This document shows positions 63,312 to 64,000 of a stretch of DNA of 64,000 bases, piece by piece. Numbering within the stretch: position 1 is the first letter of the stretch; each line of letters begins with the position of its first letter. A program made the position numbers and the translations under genes. This DNA is from an uncultured Bacteroidota bacterium (GTDB taxonomy: Bacteria; Bacteroidota; Bacteroidia; Chitinophagales; Chitinophagaceae). The stretch is from positions 1-64,000 of the forward strand of contig CAIVEW010000004.1 in NCBI GenBank assembly GCA_903905065.1, written 5' to 3'. Under the pieces are notes generated by a model, which was given only the letters and a program-made list of their open reading frames with translations, made no database searches and was not told the DNA's origin.

Positions 63312-63321
63312 ACGAAGTTGC

Positions 63322-64000
63322 GTGATTAAAATCTATACTTACTGTTGTTTTCTGTTTCTTGTTTTATGTACCATTACCGTAAGGGCGCAGGCTGTGTCTG
63401 TTGTTACGGTTGCAGATGCACGTGAAGTCGTTCATATCAATTCCGGTATAGAATTTCTGGAAGACGCCACTCATGTTATTTCAGCTGACAATGTTGTTAA
63501 AAGCACCGGTTTTAAGCCTGTTCCATTTGGGGTTCCTAATGAAAAATTTTCATCTTCTGTATTCTGGTTCCGGTTCAAAATAAGGAATGAAACAAACGCG
63601 CCATTCCTTATTCTGAAGCTGGCAAATCCGGCGCTGGACAGCGTCGATTTTTTTGAGGAAAACAGCCCGGGCTCTTTCCGGAGCTACCGGACAGGACAAT
63701 CCGTGCCTTTTGGTCACCGCGAGTATTTGAGCTCAGATTACCTGTTCACAGTATCGCTTCCACCACACACCGAAAAGTATGTCTACCTGCGCGTTTACTC
63801 CAGTGCCGAGGTGCTGTTGCCTTTAACAGCCGGTACCGAATCAGCTATTTTTGCTATCGATAAATACAAGGATATTTTCTGGGGCATCTACATTGGCATT
63901 ATGCTGGCCATGTTGCTCTATAACTGTTTTGTATACAGCACAACGAGTGACGATAGTTACCTGTACTACATAGTTTATGTGCTTACCGTAGTGGTGACGC
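63322..64000 (+). CDS. 7TMR-DISM sensor protein, N-terminal part (cut by window end)
   Basis: Open frame from a GTG to the right edge, 226 codons, no stop. Signal peptide (about 1-24, VRAQA), then a 7TMR-DISM extracellular domain: VFWFRFKIRNETNAPFLILKLANPALDSVDFF and YVYLRVYSSAEVLLPLT. From about residue 186 the first transmembrane helices of the 7TM module appear (DIFWGIYIGIMLAMLLYNCF). Downstream would normally lie a histidine kinase, GGDEF or LytTR output domain; it is outside the window. Confidence 0.75.
   Translation, partial: MIKIYTYCCFLFLVLCTITVRAQAVSVVTVADAREVVHINSGIEFLEDATHVISADNVVKSTGFKPVPFGVPNEKFSSSVFWFRFKIRNETNAPFLILKLANPALDSVDFFEENSPGSFRSYRTGQSVPFGHREYLSSDYLFTVSLPPHTEKYVYLRVYSSAEVLLPLTAGTESAIFAIDKYKDIFWGIYIGIMLAMLLYNCFVYSTTSDDSYLYYIVYVLTVVVT

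Overview
The window looks like chromosome of a Bacteroidota bacterium, most likely Chitinophagales (inferred; no 16S gene is present). Evidence: exact TAnnTTTG promoter boxes and no Shine-Dalgarno sequences, a protein with a C-terminal type IX secretion sorting domain, paired thioredoxin-like proteins with DUF4369/DUF5106-like regions, a DksA-like protein with a degenerate zinc finger, a type 2 isoleucyl-tRNA synthetase, and lipoproteins with Bacteroidota-style lipoboxes. No tRNA, rRNA, CRISPR array or intact insertion sequence was found.

Layout. 1-8.1 kb, mostly minus strand: two copies of a 59-bp unit ending in a terminator hairpin (possible small RNA), then infC and thrS, a lipoprotein, a methyltransferase, a two-domain parvulin (SurA/PpiC-like) isomerase and a thioredoxin-like exported protein. 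8.2-19.3 kb, all plus strand: an accessory island bracketed by two paralogous thioredoxin-like genes in the same orientation. It holds a stand-alone LuxR-type HTH protein, a 20-bp-arm palindrome, two large unrecognised proteins (662 and 634 aa), two tandem paralogous exported small proteins, a MORN/YwqK-like protein, the severed tail of a larger protein whose stop codon overlaps the start of the next gene, a truncated and a full-length tail-fibre-like gene, and at least six copies of REP-like palindrome blocks, some attached to the N-terminus of a REP-associated (Y1) transposase. I read it as a polymorphic toxin/immunity-like locus eroded and shuffled by REP elements; this is inference.

19.3-29.5 kb: second thioredoxin-like paralogue, an ECF sigma factor with a membrane partner (probable anti-sigma), RlmD, an orphan CdiI-type immunity gene, and a surface glycan/lipid glycosylation cluster (wecB, two GT39-like membrane glycosyltransferases, a dolichyl-phosphate-mannose-synthase-like GT2). 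29.7-45.7 kb: housekeeping and envelope genes: MORN/TPR protein, beta-CASP RNase-like MBL protein, SUMF1-type lectin/enzyme fold, Mrp Fe-S carrier ATPase, several lipoproteins, amidohydrolase, OmpA-type protein, single-domain response regulator, NHL-repeat type IX cargo, amino acid permease, YdcF-like protein. 45.8-64 kb: membrane class III adenylate cyclase, mutS, M1 peptidase coupled to an FKBP-type isomerase, a second FKBP lipoprotein, NrnA-like DHH phosphoesterase, ndk, HD hydrolase, a DksA-like protein with a histone H1-like tail, ileS, a Crp/Fnr-type regulator, DUF4260-like protein and the 5' end of a 7TMR-DISM sensor.

Several promoter boxes lie only 4-7 nt before start codons, suggesting leaderless or near-leaderless mRNAs for mutS, the cyclase, a permease and a surface protein.
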